A DNA stretch of 44,733 bases, from the NCBI GenBank assembly GCA_046635845.1, contig JAQQXN010000005.1; one strand, written 5' to 3'. Both the position numbers and the translations under genes were made by a program. The DNA is from UBA168 sp011055275 (GTDB lineage Archaea; Thermoproteota; Thermoprotei_A; Marsarchaeales; UBA168). Numbering within the stretch: position 1 is the first letter of the stretch; the number at the start of each line of letters is the position of its first letter. The notes under the pieces are model-generated. The model made no database searches, was not told where the DNA came from, and saw only the letters and a list, made by a program, of their open reading frames with translations. Positions 15,022 to 24,454 of this stretch are shown here, in pieces.

Positions 15022-16447
15022 ACACCGCGTTATGATCGGGCTAGAGGTTCACGCGCAGTTAACGTCCCTAAAGAGCAAGCTGTTCTGTTCTTGTTCCGCG
15101 GACTACAGGCGCTTACCTCCAAATACGTCGGTGTGCCCTGTATGCTTGGGTTTACCGGGTTCGCTGCCTAGGCTTAACGGGCGTGCCTTGGAAGAAGTAC
15201 TGAAGATAGCTCTTGCCCTGCACTCCGACCCAGCCCATGAGACCGTGTTTTACAGGAAGCATTACTTTTACCCTGATATGGCGAAGAACTTCCAGATATC
15301 TCAATACGATAGGGGAGGGGGAGTTACCGTGGCAAAAGGTGGCTGGCTTGATTTGACGTTGGGCCAATTCGTAAAAAGGGTCAAGATAAGAAGGGTTCAG
15401 CTTGAAGAAGATGTGGCGAAAATAGTTTATCCTTCATCCTTGCTATCCAGCGAGTACGTCATGGTTGACTATAACAGGGCTGGGGTTGCCCTCTGCGAGA
15501 TGGTCACCGAACCAGATCTGTCATCTCCAAGGGAAGCACGCCTCTTTATAGAGAAGTACGCCAGCATCCTCGATCACCTAGGGGTAACCGATACCTCCTT
15601 GGAGGGCTCCCTCAGGGTAGATGCCAACATTAGCATAGATGGTGGCGAAAGGGTTGAGCTGAAAAACATAAACTCTCCCAAGGACGTGGAGAAGGCGCTC
15701 AACTACGAGGTGCAAAGGCAGATAATGATAGTTGAAAGAGGAGGTAAAATAGAGATGCAAACGAGGCATTGGGACGAACTGAACAGGGTAACGGTCGCCC
15801 CAAGGTTTAAGGAAGAGGAAGAGGACTACAGGTACTTTCCCGAGTCAGACTTACCTCCCATAAGGATAGAGCAGGACTTTGTGGAGTCGCTGAGGGCTGC
15901 TCTTCCCGAGCTGCCTGATCAAAGAGCTGAGCGGTTCGTAAGGCAATACGGTCTAACGCCATATCAGGCGGGCGTTTTGGTATCTCAGAAGAGGCTAGCG
16001 GACTTCTTCGAGGATACGGTTAGGCGTGGCTTGAACGCGGCGGACAGCGCGGATTGGCTGATGAACGAGGTGCTCGGTGACTTGGCGGACGCAAAGAAGG
16101 AACTGACAGACCTATTTCCCTTAATAGACGACGTGGTAAGGGTAGTGGGGCTTTACGAAAAGCAGCAGATAACGGGAAAGATAGCCAAAAGGCAGTTGAA
16201 GCAACTCATAATCAGCGGAAGGCCTCTTGAGGAAGTTCCCACACCGGTTAGAGATGAAAGCGTCATAACTTCAATTGTATCTGAGGTGATAGCGGAAAAC
16301 CCGCACGCATACGAGAAGGCCAAAAGGGATCCGAAAGCCATGAACTACCTGGTTGGCCAAGTCATGAAAAAGACCCGCGCTAGGGCTGACGCAAAGGTCA
16401 TCATCGACATCTTGAAGAAGAAGATTGCGGAGGACGAGCGGCCGTAG
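15014..16447 (+). CDS. gatB: Asp-tRNA(Asn)/Glu-tRNA(Gln) amidotransferase subunit B
   Basis: GatB phosphorylates the mischarged aminoacyl-tRNA and transfers ammonia from GatA. The 477-residue protein opens with the family signature MIGLEVHAQL and has a zinc site built from CSCSADY and CPVC. It also has the kinase-like cradle (LEGSLRVDANIS) and the C-terminal helical and YqeY-like domains that bind the tRNA elbow. The start is TTG 15014, overlapping the gatA stop, so translation is coupled. Its end has no close downstream gene on this strand; the ABC transporter begins 86 nt later. Confidence 0.95.
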   Translation: MSEHRVMIGLEVHAQLTSLKSKLFCSCSADYRRLPPNTSVCPVCLGLPGSLPRLNGRALEEVLKIALALHSDPAHETVFYRKHYFYPDMAKNFQISQYDRGGGVTVAKGGWLDLTLGQFVKRVKIRRVQLEEDVAKIVYPSSLLSSEYVMVDYNRAGVALCEMVTEPDLSSPREARLFIEKYASILDHLGVTDTSLEGSLRVDANISIDGGERVELKNINSPKDVEKALNYEVQRQIMIVERGGKIEMQTRHWDELNRVTVAPRFKEEEEDYRYFPESDLPPIRIEQDFVESLRAALPELPDQRAERFVRQYGLTPYQAGVLVSQKRLADFFEDTVRRGLNAADSADWLMNEVLGDLADAKKELTDLFPLIDDVVRVVGLYEKQQITGKIAKRQLKQLIISGRPLEEVPTPVRDESVITSIVSEVIAENPHAYEKAKRDPKAMNYLVGQVMKKTRARADAKVIIDILKKKIAEDERP

Positions 16448-16533
16448 CGGCAGTGCTGGCCAGGCCTTATTTAACGGGACAAAGCGAAAATCCTTTTACG
16501 TCGGTCCTTTCTAACGATTAAAGGCGAGCGTTT

Positions 16534-18675
16534 TTGTCACTTGATGCCGAAATTCCCGACTCCCTTCTGGAAAGGGCGCGGGTCAAGCGCGACGAGCTGC
16601 TTTACTTCGCGAGGTCTGACATAGAAGAAGACGGGCTTTACGGAGAGCGCTGGTTGTTGATCACGTCTAAGAAGATCATCGTAATTGGTAAAACAGTCAA
16701 GGAGTACCCGATGGACGGCGTGAAGTCCATAGATGCCATTGAGCATCTTGGCTTAGGGGAGCTGCTAGCGCAGATAGGAAACGAGAAGATCAGGGTGATA
16801 ACTTACTCGAAGAGCAGGGCGGAGGACTTCAGGAAAGCGGTAATACTGGTGTCTGAGCTGCTTGACCTCAAGGGAAACGCTGTGGAGCTCAAGGTGTCAA
16901 AGACCAAGAAAAAGCGTAGCAACACTTACTCGTGGCTTTTCGGCTTTCTCAAGCCATACAAGAAGCAAATGGTGTTGGGGCTGGTCTTTTCCGTGTTGGG
17001 TGTGGTCGCCAGCCTTTTGCCCCCATACCTCATAGAGCTTCTGGTAAACGAAGTCTTTACGGCCAAGCATGTTGGCATGCTTGTGCCGCTGGTGCTCGCG
17101 GCACTTGGAGCTTATGGTCTCGGAACGGCATTGGGAATTGGCTCTAGCTACTTCCTGAACTGGATAGGCCAGAAGATAATCTATGACATGAGAAGTTCGG
17201 TTTACTCGCAGCTCCAGCGCCTTTCCATGGATTTCTATGACAGGATGAGCTCGGGCAGGATATTATCGCGTGTAGTAGATGACGTTGGCAGAGTGCAGTG
17301 GTTCTTGGTATGGGGTATTCAGAACCTGGTGATCAGCGTGCTTACGCTCATTGGTATAGGTGTCATAATCTTCGCCATGGACTGGAAGCTCGCGCTTTTC
17401 GTTCTTTTGCCCGTTCCGATAATAGCCCTGGGTATTCCACAGTACAGAAAGAGGGCGCACGCGCTTTACCATAGGGCTTGGAGGAAATGGGCAGACGTCG
17501 ACACGCTTCTCGTGGACACCATACCAGGCGTGGTGGTAGTTAAGTCGTTCTCTCAGGAGGAAAGAGAGCAGCAAAGGCTGAAAGATAAAATGGAGGACGT
17601 GGTTAACTCAAACATGGACACGGTTAAGCTTAACCTGAGCTTCTTCCCCCTACTGGGCTTTGCCACCAGCGTGGGGGCCGTTGCCATATGGTTCTACGGG
17701 GGCATGCAGGTTTTGGCAGGGACTCTTTCCCTTGGAAGTCTCATCGCCTTTACGATGTATATGGGGCAGTTCTACGGCCCCATAAACACGCTGACCAACT
17801 TGTTCCAGCCCATGCAGCAAGCGCTAACGTCGGCAGAGAGGGTGATGGAGATAATGGACGAGGAACCTCAGGTCACCGATAGCGAGGACGCTTTGGATCT
17901 AAACGTTAAAGGTGACATCATGTTTTCAAACGTTTCCTTTGGCTATGAGCCGTTTTTGCCCGTCATCTACAACGTGAGCTTTCACGTCCCTGCGGGCACC
18001 ACGTTGGGTATCGTGGGTCCATCTGGAGCGGGTAAGACCACCATAACAAAGCTTCTCATGCGCTTTTACGATCCGCAGTCAGGTGCCATATACGTTGATG
18101 GCGTCGACCTTAGGAAGATAAAGAGGTCGGCGTGGAGGAGGCAAGTGGGAATAGTGCTCCAAGACCCATTTCTTTTCGATGGAAGCGTTGCGTATAACAT
18201 ATCGTATGGGCTTGGTGAAGTGCAGCCGGAAAGGATAGTGGCGGCGGCAAAGGCTGCGGCAGCTCACGACTTCGTCATGAAGTTGCCGCTGGCCTACGAT
18301 TCTTGGGTTGGAGAGCGTGGGTCAATGCTCTCAGGTGGGGAGAGACAAAGGGTTGCGATTGCGAGGGCCATAATAACCGATCCGAAAGTCCTCATAATGG
18401 ATGAGGCCACCTCTTCGGTGGATTCGGTCACAGAAAAACAAATACAGAGGGCAATCGATAATCTCGTGAAAGATAGGACAACGATAATAATAGCACATAG
18501 GCTTTCAACCATAAGGAAAGCAAATAACATAATCGTCATGAACCATGGGACGATCGTAGAAAGCGGCACTCACGATGAGCTCATTAAGAAGAACGGCCTC
18601 TACGCCACCATGTATAGGGTTCAATACGAAGAAGAGGAGGCTCAAAACGAGGTGATGGCACGTGCCAATAGATGA
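16534..18675 (+). CDS. ABC exporter with N-terminal PH-like domain
   Basis: A fused type I ABC exporter half-transporter, 713 residues. Residues 1-115 form a soluble domain with beta-rich pattern (WLLITSKKIIVIGKTVKEYP) resembling bacterial PH-like domains. Six membrane segments follow (about 135-420), then the ATPase: Walker A GPSGAGKT (about 495-502), signature LSGGERQR, Walker B VLIMDEA and the switch AHRLST. TTG 16534 is chosen as the earliest usable start after a GC-rich gap. The next gene (DUF1854) overlaps its 3' end by 14 bp, and DUF1854 proteins are known neighbours of such exporters. The cargo is unknown. Confidence 0.88.
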   Translation: MSLDAEIPDSLLERARVKRDELLYFARSDIEEDGLYGERWLLITSKKIIVIGKTVKEYPMDGVKSIDAIEHLGLGELLAQIGNEKIRVITYSKSRAEDFRKAVILVSELLDLKGNAVELKVSKTKKKRSNTYSWLFGFLKPYKKQMVLGLVFSVLGVVASLLPPYLIELLVNEVFTAKHVGMLVPLVLAALGAYGLGTALGIGSSYFLNWIGQKIIYDMRSSVYSQLQRLSMDFYDRMSSGRILSRVVDDVGRVQWFLVWGIQNLVISVLTLIGIGVIIFAMDWKLALFVLLPVPIIALGIPQYRKRAHALYHRAWRKWADVDTLLVDTIPGVVVVKSFSQEEREQQRLKDKMEDVVNSNMDTVKLNLSFFPLLGFATSVGAVAIWFYGGMQVLAGTLSLGSLIAFTMYMGQFYGPINTLTNLFQPMQQALTSAERVMEIMDEEPQVTDSEDALDLNVKGDIMFSNVSFGYEPFLPVIYNVSFHVPAGTTLGIVGPSGAGKTTITKLLMRFYDPQSGAIYVDGVDLRKIKRSAWRRQVGIVLQDPFLFDGSVAYNISYGLGEVQPERIVAAAKAAAAHDFVMKLPLAYDSWVGERGSMLSGGERQRVAIARAIITDPKVLIMDEATSSVDSVTEKQIQRAIDNLVKDRTTIIIAHRLSTIRKANNIIVMNHGTIVESGTHDELIKKNGLYATMYRVQYEEEEAQNEVMARANR

Positions 18676-19171
18676 CTTTTTGAAGGAGTTGAACTTGCTT
18701 GATGAGCACACCGTGAAGATAAGAAGGGATGCCGGCAGCTCCTTCGTGACAGTGCAGGTCGGACAGCAGCGCTACGACGGGGTTATACCGAGGCTTCCCT
18801 TCCCACTCACCAATCCGGACTTCGTGATATTCTCGAGGTTTAGTTCCGGTGAGTGGACGGACGTCGCTATGATCAAGGACATGAGAAAGTTGGATCAAGA
18901 ATCTTTTTCTGCGCTCAAGGGCCTTGTGGATGAGCTTTACTTTATTCCGACGATTACGGAAGTGCTGGACCTAAGCACCACGGGAGACGAGTTTGTGTGG
19001 GACGTGATGACCGATAAGGGAAGAAGGAAGTTCAGTACGAGGGGCAGGCGTAGCATAATGAACTACAACGATAGATTAATCCTCATAGATGTTGACACAA
19101 ACGTTTACACGATCGACCTAAAAAAGCTGACAGATAAGCGCAGCAGGTCCTTTATACAGAGATTTCTGTGA
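18662..19171 (+). CDS. DUF1854-family partner of the ABC exporter
   Basis: A 169-residue soluble protein with no signal peptide or membrane segment. It has the DUF1854 pattern: GVIPRLPFPLTNPDFVIFS near the N-terminus, then a C-terminal part with WDVMTDKGRRKFSTRGRR and an Asp-rich IDVDTNVY stretch. The family is repeatedly found next to ABC exporters and is thought to belong to the transporter system; its function is not settled. GTG 18662 overlaps the transporter gene by 14 bp, indicating coupled translation. It ends just before the convergent tRNA-Gly. Confidence 0.78.
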   Translation: MPIDDFLKELNLLDEHTVKIRRDAGSSFVTVQVGQQRYDGVIPRLPFPLTNPDFVIFSRFSSGEWTDVAMIKDMRKLDQESFSALKGLVDELYFIPTITEVLDLSTTGDEFVWDVMTDKGRRKFSTRGRRSIMNYNDRLILIDVDTNVYTIDLKKLTDKRSRSFIQRFL

Positions 19172-19176
19172 AAAAG

Positions 19177-19251
19177 TGCGGCCACCGGGATTTGAACCCG
19201 GGTCAACAGCTTGGAAGGCTGCCGTCCTCGACCAGGCTAGACGATGGCCGC
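19177..19251 (-). tRNA. tRNA-Gly (anticodon UCC)
   Basis: A canonical 75-nt cloverleaf on the minus strand. It has acceptor GCGGCCA/TGGCCGC with discriminator A, anticodon stem GCAGC/GCTGT with loop CTTCCAA (U33, anticodon UCC) and T-arm CCGGG-TTCAAAT-CCCGG. CCA is not encoded, and CTTTTT follows the 3' end as a terminator. Both U33 and U55 are normal here, unlike in the tRNA-Gln of this window. An AT-rich ACTAAAAAA lies about 29 nt upstream. Confidence 0.93.
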
Positions 19252-19335
19252 TTTCCTATTTCTAAAGCCCCTTCTTTTTTAGTTTTGCGCGTAGCCCCTC
19301 AGGCTTTCTTGAGCGGAAATACGTACGCGCCAAGG

Positions 19336-19344
19336 TTTATTAAG
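19336..19344 (+). promoter_or_regulatory. TATA-like box of reverse gyrase
   Basis: TTTATTAAG is centred about 33 nt upstream of GTG 19373, which implies a very short or absent 5' leader. Confidence 0.45.
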
Positions 19345-19372
19345 GAGAACGTCTACTAAAAGACGAAGTGCT

Positions 19373-22300
19373 GTGAAAGCGCTGTTCGAAGGCATGTGTC
19401 CAAACTGCGGCGGTGAGATAAGCGATGACAGACTGAGGCATGGACTGCCCTGCGAGCGGTGCCTGCACAATGCATCCGATCTAATAAAGTTGAGAGATGA
19501 GCTTTCTCCCGCTCAGTTTCACGCGGCCATAGCGAGGGCACTCAAGGAGGAGGGGACGTACGCTGACTACGATCTTGTGGTCAAGATGGATGAGCTTTCG
19601 GCGTCGTTTTCGTCGTTCTTCGAGGGCATCACGGGAGAGAAACCCTGGAAGGAGCAGGAATCATGGGCGGTAAGGGTTTTAAGTGGCGAGAGCTTTGCGC
19701 TGGTAGCTCCTCCAGGAGTGGGTAAGAGCGTTTTCTCAGAGGTGATGGCGCTTTTTCTGGCCTCGAGGGGAAAGCATGTCATATTTTTAACTCCAACTAC
19801 CCTTTTGGCCTCTCAAGTCTCGAGAAGGTTAAGGGCTTTCTCAAAAGGACTTGGCACGTCCGTGGCGGAGTTCACGTCTTCAGCGGTCAAGGTGGAGAAA
19901 GGAAGCCCTGATGATTCCGTGGTGGTGTTGACTTCTAACGGTCTAAGGGTACACTTTGAAGAGCTCATGCGCACGAGGTTTGACGTTGCCTTCGTAGATG
20001 ATGTGGATGCCGTGCTGAGATCTTCGAAGAACGTGGAAAGGCTTCTTCGTTTGTTGGGATATGGTAGCGATGAGCTTGAACTGGCCGCAAAGATAGCGTT
20101 CGGGCGGTTGAATGCCGTAAGGCTTGCGAGAAGAGATCCGGAATCTGCCAAAAAGGCGCTTTTAGAGGTAGAAGAGCTCAAAACCAAGGTGCCTCGGCAC
20201 CCGGCGCAGCTGGTGCTAACTAGCGCCACCGCAAAGACCAGAGGTAAGGGCGCAGCTCTACTGGACGCGCTTTTGGGCATGAACATAGAGGGAGGAATGG
20301 GCGGTACGAGAAACGTAGTTGACGTGAAGCTGAAGGGCGACCTCGTGGAAAAAGCGATCGAGGAGGTCCAAAGGCTTGGAGCAGGAGGTCTCGTTTTTGT
20401 TTCCCATGACTTGGGATCTAAGTTTGCCAAGGAGCTCTATCAAAAGATGAAAGAAAAGGGCCTGCCCGTTGGATTTGCGGAGGGAAAGAGGTCGGTGAAG
20501 CTGATTCAGGAATTTGAAAAGGGTAAGGTTTTGGCGCTTATAGGGATGGCAAGCTATTACGGCCCCCTCGTTAGAGGGCTTGACCTGCCGGCTACTGTGA
20601 GGTACGCGCTCTTCGTGGGCGTTCCGAAGTTCATGTTCAAGATAAGCGACGACGAGACCAATCCGCTGAGGATCTATCAGCTGCTCTGGGAGTTAGGGAC
20701 AGTCCTGAATGATCCTGAGGCCAGGAAGCTTGCCTCAGAGATAAGGAGGATGATAAGGCCGCTGAGCCAAGAGGAGTTCAAGGCACTGGAAAACCACGTC
20801 AAGACTGGGAAGGGAATTCCGAAAGGTAAGGATGGAGAGCAGTCTTACATGGAGAAACTCGTGGATAAGCTGAGCCAAGCGAGAGGCAAGCTTTCCTCCC
20901 TTCTGAGAGCGGAAGGCGCGGTAGACGCATTGAAGAAGAGCCCTAGGTTGATAATCAGAGAAAAGGCGGGATCCCTTTACCTCGTGGTCCCAGATCTCAT
21001 GACTTACCTCCAGGCTTCAGGAAGAACCTCGAGGATAGGTAGGGAGGGTTTTACCACTGGTCTTTCAGAGGTCATAGTGGACGAGGAAGCAGCTATGGAT
21101 GCCCTGGAAAGGCAGGCCAAGCTCTACATACAGGACATGGAATGGCGCGAGGTAAATGACGTTGACTGGGAACAGTTGCTAAGGCGCATGACATTGGAAA
21201 GAAACGGCGGACTAGGAATTAAGCCGCTTAGTCCCGCGCTCATGATAGTGGAGTCACCAAATAAGGCCAGGACCATATCGTCCTTCTTTGGAAGGTCAAC
21301 GAAGAAGAGCGCTGGAGGTGTGGTTGCTTATGAGGTTAACGTTGGACGCAGGCCCCTTACCGTAGTGGCTACTGGCGGGCATCTTCTTGACCTACCCACT
21401 CCTGGAGAGGGCGAGTTCGGAGTAAAGGAGATAAACGGGCAGTACTTTCCGTCATTTACCACCATTAAGAAGTGCGTGGTCTGCGGCTTCACGTTTACGC
21501 AAGGTACCACCTGCCCGGCCTGCGGTTCTACTTACGTGAAGGACTCGGCCAGCACCATTCGCGCACTCAGGAGGATGGCCTCCGAGGTTGAAACGGTGTA
21601 CGTTTGCACCGACCCCGATGTTGAGGGAGAGAAGATAGCGTGGGACGTCATGATGGTCCTCTCGCCCTACAACAAGAACATAGTTAGGGCGGCCTTTCAC
21701 GAGATAACCAAGGCCGCGGTCCTCGAAGCGCTTGCAAACCCTAGGCAGGTTGATGAGAGACTTACCGAAGCCCAGGTCGTTAGGAGGATAGATGACCGCT
21801 GGGTTGCGTTCTACGTCGCCAAGGCGCTGGCGGAGCTGGAGGGCAGGCCGCTTCCCGTGGCAACGGGTAGGGTCCAGGCACCAGCGCTTAACTGGATAGT
21901 AGAGCGCTACGTTCAAAGAGATAAGTACATGCACGTTTATGTCTCCGTTGAGCTTCAGCCAGCTAAAGTGAGGCTTTCCCTGGAGCTTCCAAAGGAACTT
22001 AACAGGAAGTTATGCAGGGCAGCGTTTCAGGGGGCACCGGCTACCGTTATCTCCGTGAGCGAGTTTGATCAGGAGGAAAACCCCGCGCCTCCGTTTACTA
22101 CCGATGAGCTTCTGCAGGCTGCGGCGTTCTCGTTGAAGATGAGCGTCGCGGAGACCATGAGAACTGCTCAGGAGCTCTTTGAGGCTGGGCTAATAACTTA
22201 CCATAGGACAAGTAGCACTCATGTCTCAGCAACTGGCATGCTTCTGGCGAAGACGTTCATAGAGGGGAAGTGGCCGGCAGAGCTGGCGTCGCTTTACCAG

Positions 22301-23062
22301 CCGCGGGGATGGGGCCCGGAGGGCGCACATGAGGCAATTAGGCCAACGAGACCCATGGGCGAGGAAGAGCTCAAGAACGCCATAGAAGAGGGACTAATTA
22401 AACTTCCCTTCGAGTTGCGCTGGTCTCATTATGCGCTTTACTCTCTCGTATTCAAAAGGTTCATACAAAGTCAAATGGCCCCAGCAAAAGTCAAGAAGCA
22501 AAAGTTCGCGGTCGAGATTATGCCTAACTGGAACAGAGGACCTGTCACTTCAGAGGGGGAGATAACGGTGGAAATAGCGCAAGAGGGATGGACAAAGTTG
22601 GCAAACCCAAAAGTTCATGCTCGCTTTGCGGCCGGTGATAAGGAGAGTTGTAGTGTGACCGGATGCAGGAGGGGTACCGAACCGGGAAAGGGAATATTAT
22701 CAGAAGGGTCATTGGTGGCCTTGATGAAGAAGAAGGGAATAGGGCGGCCGTCTACTTACGCGGCTACTGTGGAGAGGTTGAAGAGGCATGGCTACGTGAT
22801 CAGCAGTGGTAAGCTGAACTATCTAATACCGACCGAAAGGGGAATAAAGCTTGATGACAGCCTAAGGACTGCGTTTCCCGATTTGGTAAGTGACGAATCA
22901 ACCAGGCGCCTGGTGCAACTCATGGACGGGGTTGAAAGCGGATCTTATGATTACCAAGAGGTGCTGAAGAAGATACACGCCGAGGTTATGACAAGCGTGG
23001 GCCAAGCGAAGGCAATTCTCGCCGGCAGAGGGAACGCTTCACCGGCTAGTAGCGGCGCCTAG
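19373..23062 (+). CDS. rgy: Reverse gyrase
   Basis: Helicase-topoisomerase fusion that introduces positive supercoils into DNA; the hallmark enzyme of hyperthermophiles. Full length at 1229 residues. The N-terminal zinc finger is CPNC...CERC (from residue 9). The helicase-like half has Walker A APPGVGKS (112-119) and a DEAD-box-like VDDVDAV. The topoisomerase IA half has TOPRIM motif IVESPNKARTI (from ~625), a second zinc finger CVVC...CPAC (about 702-717) and catalytic Tyr943 in GLITYHRT. GTG 19373 follows a TATA-like box. The stop shares the bases CTAG with the stop of the convergent ferritin-VIT gene. Confidence 0.97.
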   Translation: MKALFEGMCPNCGGEISDDRLRHGLPCERCLHNASDLIKLRDELSPAQFHAAIARALKEEGTYADYDLVVKMDELSASFSSFFEGITGEKPWKEQESWAVRVLSGESFALVAPPGVGKSVFSEVMALFLASRGKHVIFLTPTTLLASQVSRRLRAFSKGLGTSVAEFTSSAVKVEKGSPDDSVVVLTSNGLRVHFEELMRTRFDVAFVDDVDAVLRSSKNVERLLRLLGYGSDELELAAKIAFGRLNAVRLARRDPESAKKALLEVEELKTKVPRHPAQLVLTSATAKTRGKGAALLDALLGMNIEGGMGGTRNVVDVKLKGDLVEKAIEEVQRLGAGGLVFVSHDLGSKFAKELYQKMKEKGLPVGFAEGKRSVKLIQEFEKGKVLALIGMASYYGPLVRGLDLPATVRYALFVGVPKFMFKISDDETNPLRIYQLLWELGTVLNDPEARKLASEIRRMIRPLSQEEFKALENHVKTGKGIPKGKDGEQSYMEKLVDKLSQARGKLSSLLRAEGAVDALKKSPRLIIREKAGSLYLVVPDLMTYLQASGRTSRIGREGFTTGLSEVIVDEEAAMDALERQAKLYIQDMEWREVNDVDWEQLLRRMTLERNGGLGIKPLSPALMIVESPNKARTISSFFGRSTKKSAGGVVAYEVNVGRRPLTVVATGGHLLDLPTPGEGEFGVKEINGQYFPSFTTIKKCVVCGFTFTQGTTCPACGSTYVKDSASTIRALRRMASEVETVYVCTDPDVEGEKIAWDVMMVLSPYNKNIVRAAFHEITKAAVLEALANPRQVDERLTEAQVVRRIDDRWVAFYVAKALAELEGRPLPVATGRVQAPALNWIVERYVQRDKYMHVYVSVELQPAKVRLSLELPKELNRKLCRAAFQGAPATVISVSEFDQEENPAPPFTTDELLQAAAFSLKMSVAETMRTAQELFEAGLITYHRTSSTHVSATGMLLAKTFIEGKWPAELASLYQPRGWGPEGAHEAIRPTRPMGEEELKNAIEEGLIKLPFELRWSHYALYSLVFKRFIQSQMAPAKVKKQKFAVEIMPNWNRGPVTSEGEITVEIAQEGWTKLANPKVHARFAAGDKESCSVTGCRRGTEPGKGILSEGSLVALMKKKGIGRPSTYAATVERLKRHGYVISSGKLNYLIPTERGIKLDDSLRTAFPDLVSDESTRRLVQLMDGVESGSYDYQEVLKKIHAEVMTSVGQAKAILAGRGNASPASSGA

Positions 23063-23991
23063 ACGTTTACATGTAGGTAGTAGTTGGCTAGGAGCCCTAT
23101 TCCATGAGTCGCGAGGGCTGCGCCGATCCCTATGGCCACCATTTCGGTGCCCCTGTGAATCGGGTTAACGCCACTCAGTATGCCTACCAGCGATCCCACC
23201 ACGAACAGCGATATTGCCGACGCGGCGTAAGATAATAATAATCCAAGAATACCTGATGCGTTGAAGATGTATGGAAGGACAGGAGGGAACACCCCAACGA
23301 AGTAGGAGGCTGAGGTGATCAAAGCGCTCTTAAGCGCTGACGCGTGAGCGCGCTTGTCTTCGTGGGAGTTGGCGGATAGCTCTTTTTCGGATTGTGTTGA
23401 AACGTAGGCACCTGCACCCATGGAGAGCGTGCCCGATGCGCCAACTATCAGGCCTCCTATCGTTATCAGGAGCGGCCTTATCAGCACTCCAGCCAGCCCG
23501 GAGACAGCGGCCAGAACCTCCACAAGGGCATCGCTCATACCATATACGGCATCCCTTACTCCTTCTGGGTTTACCCGCAATTCCTCGTTTATGAGCTCAA
23601 GTTCGTGATCTTTTTCATCATTTATGATCTTTTCAAGGCCAGTTTTTTGTTCGGGGGATAGTCCTGGGTTTTCCTCAAGGAGCCTTGAGTACTCCCTTAT
23701 GGCCGTTTGCTCATGTAGCTCCAATAGCTTAACGGTTAGCGAGAGGCCGAAAAACCTTCTGAAAATGGAGTACCCCTTCGCGAGTAGCTTTGTCCTAAAC
23801 CTGCTGGGCTTGACCTCTAATCCCATCTGCCTTGTAAAGCTGGCCCAGAATGCCACATGCCTTGACTCAACGTCGGCGAGCCTTTGCATGAGCTGCGACA
23901 GCTCTGGATCTCTTTCATGCGATGCTAGAATCCTGTAAGTCAGCATGTCAACGGTTTCATTGCGTACCTCCTTTCTGGGATCAAGCACCAT
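23059..23991 (-). CDS. Ferritin-like/VIT1 fusion, membrane iron transporter (MbfA-like)
   Basis: About 310 residues. The N-terminal half (1-145) is a ferritin/rubrerythrin-like helical domain with metal-ligand pairs in ESRH, ELHEQ and DEKDHELE. The C-terminal half is a VIT1/CCC1-type membrane domain with GMSDALVEVLAAVSGLAG, GASGTLSMGAGAY and three or more further membrane helices. Such fusions (MbfA in bacteria) export or move Fe(II)/Mn(II) across the membrane; here the role is probably iron homeostasis. ATG 23991 is preferred because a TATA-like TTATTAG begins 26 nt upstream; TTG 23997 is in frame. Convergent with reverse gyrase by 4 bp. Confidence 0.85.
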   Translation of the reverse strand: MVLDPRKEVRNETVDMLTYRILASHERDPELSQLMQRLADVESRHVAFWASFTRQMGLEVKPSRFRTKLLAKGYSIFRRFFGLSLTVKLLELHEQTAIREYSRLLEENPGLSPEQKTGLEKIINDEKDHELELINEELRVNPEGVRDAVYGMSDALVEVLAAVSGLAGVLIRPLLITIGGLIVGASGTLSMGAGAYVSTQSEKELSANSHEDKRAHASALKSALITSASYFVGVFPPVLPYIFNASGILGLLLSYAASAISLFVVGSLVGILSGVNPIHRGTEMVAIGIGAALATHGIGLLANYYLHVNV

Positions 23992-23999
23992 GATCAAGG

Positions 24000-24430
24000 A
24001 ATGTCGTCAGCTAATAAGCATCATGGGGTCGTCAACGGTGATTAGTTTGAAGTGCGGCCCATTTCTTGAATTTGCCCGTTACACTAAGTAATATCTCATC
24101 CTTGCGGGCGGGGCTTCGGGCAGCGCTGCGCGCCTTGGTCTTTTTTTGCTTGCGTGCCTCCTATGCCTCTGACAGCATCCCTCGTTAAGGCATGGGCTAC
24201 TTGCGGCGTTGAGGTCGCGATCGCGCGCTTGTGTTACGGGGGCGCCCTTGGGAAGCATGCCCATCTTTGCGGTGGCATGCGCCCCTCCCTCTATATCCTG
24301 CCCTAACGGGCGAGGTCTTCAACGGCAAAGATGAAGAGATCCCCGAGAGAATTGAATAAAACCCTTGGTTAGAAGGAAGGTCGCGAAAGCTCTATGAGCG
24401 ATAACCTTCGGCCTCTATTGGGGAAACGCG
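24000..24430. other. Gene-poor stretch of about 430 bp with a mobile-element relic
   Basis: Between the ferritin-VIT gene and the DUF2299-like gene. It holds a decayed TnpB C-terminus on the minus strand (24079-24264) and a 7-bp inverted repeat GCATGCC/GGCATGC (24255-24280). At the right end lies the TATA-like TTTATG (24431-24436) of the next gene. The rest shows no supported feature. Confidence 0.5.
24079..24264 (-). pseudogene. Decayed TnpB (IS200/IS605 OrfB) C-terminal relic
   Basis: The minus-strand frame contains KGAPVTQARDRDLNAA, which matches the region after the zinc finger of TnpB, where DRDxNAA supplies the last RuvC aspartate. Upstream cysteines, the rest of the zinc finger and the RuvC core are missing. 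The residues after it are arginine-rich and unlike a maintained protein. A CCCCGCCCGCAAGG string near its 3' end recalls the right-end hairpin of such elements but lacks its second arm. This is a short remnant, not a working nuclease. Confidence 0.45.
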
Positions 24431-24454
24431 TTTATGCGACCGGACTTGTGCCAC

